In this document: one piece after another, positions 20,881 through 21,744 of the stretch
Position numbering within the stretch: position 1 is the first letter of the stretch
How the letters are laid out: the number at the start of each line of letters is the position of its first letter
Source: an uncultured Saprospiraceae bacterium
GTDB taxonomy: Bacteria > Bacteroidota > Bacteroidia > Chitinophagales > Saprospiraceae
NCBI GenBank assembly: GCA_937969485.1
Contig: CALBVQ010000052.1
Coordinates: forward strand, 1-21,744
DNA length: 21,744 nucleotides
Direction: 5' to 3'
Notes under the pieces: model-generated
Told to the model about the DNA's origin: nothing
Database searches by the model: none
The model's input: the letters and a program-made list of their open reading frames with translations, nothing else
Translations under genes and position numbers: made by a program

Positions 20881-21703
20881 ATGAAAACACACAAACTAGC
20901 TTTACTGATAATATTATCAGTAATAGTTTTCCAAGTAGACGCACAAATATCTAGCGTAGTTGATACCCAAATAGAGTTAGACTCTGATTCAAGAGCAGTA
21001 ATAACTTCAGTGAATAAACACAAGTTCTCCTTCAAGAAGCCAGTTTTAGATTTAGTCCTTCCTGTTAAGAACATTTCTGTTTCTGTGGCAGAGGATGCCG
21101 CGACACCTAAGTCGGTAGCTCTTTCAGTCAGAGGATTATCCAGTGATGGAAAGATTCTGTTTCCATTATTTATTAGTCATGGGATGCGGATTGAACCGCA
21201 CGAAAATGGAACGTTTGAGATCCCATTGTCTCTTTGTACTGGTAGTATATTCGTTTTTTCAGGAGAGGTTAGTTCTGTAGAATTGGAAGTTAACGGAAAC
21301 CAGGGACAGAATATTTACATGGAGTTCGATGAGATTACTTCATTTCAGCTAAGTGAAATCAGAAGAGCCAATCATGCAAGTTGCGAATTTAATCATTTAG
21401 CCTTACTTGTTGATGACTCTAAGTCTAACGCAAAAGAATTGAGTAACATTCTCAGTAGAATTGATTCTATTCTTCTTAGTCAAAATAAGATCAAGAAGGT
21501 CTCTCTTATTTCTTTAAACACTAGAGGTCGATTTGTGACATTCGATATTGAGGAGAGCACACTCAGACGAAATCTAGCAAGTTTTAATTCCTTTGAAAAA
21601 TTACACTAACTGGAATGAAGGATTCAGTAACGTTGATCTCGTTGATGCGACTGCACCTATACATTGCGCGGACAATTACACTAAAATATTACATTATGTG
21701 TAA
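20881..21703 (+). pseudogene. Secreted VWA-like domain protein, frameshifted
   Basis: A signal peptide MKTHKLALLIILSVIVFQVD is followed by an uncharacterised beta-rich domain. From about residue 170 a von Willebrand factor A-like fold begins: HLALLVDDSKSNAKELSNIL carries a DxSxS MIDAS-type motif, and VSLISLNTRGRFVTF is the second strand. The frame stops at 21607-21609. One base out, the sequence continues NYTNWNEGFSNVDLV, which resembles the TNWxxGL segment of VWA domains, to a TAA at 21701-21703. An extra A in the A5 run at 21596-21600 would explain the shift. Even when restored, the domain stops before the final VWA strands, so the gene is likely truncated too. The VWA assignment is an inference from motifs. 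Confidence 0.55.
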
Positions 21704-21704
21704 T
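21688..21704 (+). terminator. Weak terminator-like hairpin
   Basis: ATTACA-TTATG-TGTAAT is followed by TTATTT. It overlaps the end of the VWA-like pseudogene. The AT-only stem makes it a weak candidate. Confidence 0.3.
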
Positions 21705-21744
21705 TTATTTAAAACGTGATAGTTGTGTGGTTTTCTGGTTTTTT

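Overview
The window is AT-rich DNA that looks like a Bacteroidota chromosome (Flavobacteriia/Saprospiria-like). The evidence is the gene families present: a TonB-dependent receptor with a carboxypeptidase-regulatory-like N-domain, DUF2490, DUF1761, lipocalin-like lipoproteins and a very large BNR/PKD/LamG surface protein. Several genes also carry the Bacteroidota promoter signature (-33 TTTG, -7 TAnnTTTG). No rRNA, tRNA or CRISPR was seen.

Region 1 (1-2261) is the most unusual part. Two toxin-antitoxin pairs, a Gp49/HigB-like toxin with an XRE antitoxin and a classical HigB-HigA, sit between three imperfect hairpins that have the architecture of integron attC sites. The first six bases of each cassette are the exact reverse complement of the R'' box of that cassette's own attC, as expected of excisable integron cassettes. 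Each cassette has its own TTTG-N20-TATCTTTA promoter. No integrase is in the window, so this looks like an attC cluster lacking integrase, or the end of a longer array. The first toxin is frameshifted in an A run. The right end of the array abuts a decayed outer-membrane-protein pseudogene and the last attC is truncated there.

Region 2 (2694-6962) is an envelope housekeeping block. A lytic transglycosylase and a D-Ala-D-Ala dipeptidase-like lipoprotein form a minus-strand pair, divergent from a GT4 glycosyltransferase, a DUF1761 membrane protein and lgt. The dipeptidase probably uses an ATT start.

Region 3 (7060-12661) holds a TonB-dependent receptor, a membrane-anchored rhodanese, a DUF2490 protein and two lipoproteins. 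Region 4 (12662-17430) is a repeat-rich intergenic stretch followed by a 1409-residue secreted protein with eight Asp-box motifs, a PKD-like domain, a LamG-like domain and a parallel-beta-helix-like C-terminus. Region 5 (17431-21744) holds an Acr3 arsenite exporter without other ars genes. After it come several broken or lineage-specific genes: one split by a small transposable element, a frameshifted MORN-repeat lipoprotein, an uncharacterised lipoprotein and a frameshifted VWA-like protein.

A small palindromic MITE-like family occurs four times (10294, 17237, 18991, 20124). The two full copies are about 178 bp and three of the four copies have exact 5-bp target duplications. Removing the 18991 copy with one duplication restores a continuous reading frame, which shows that it transposed into a gene.
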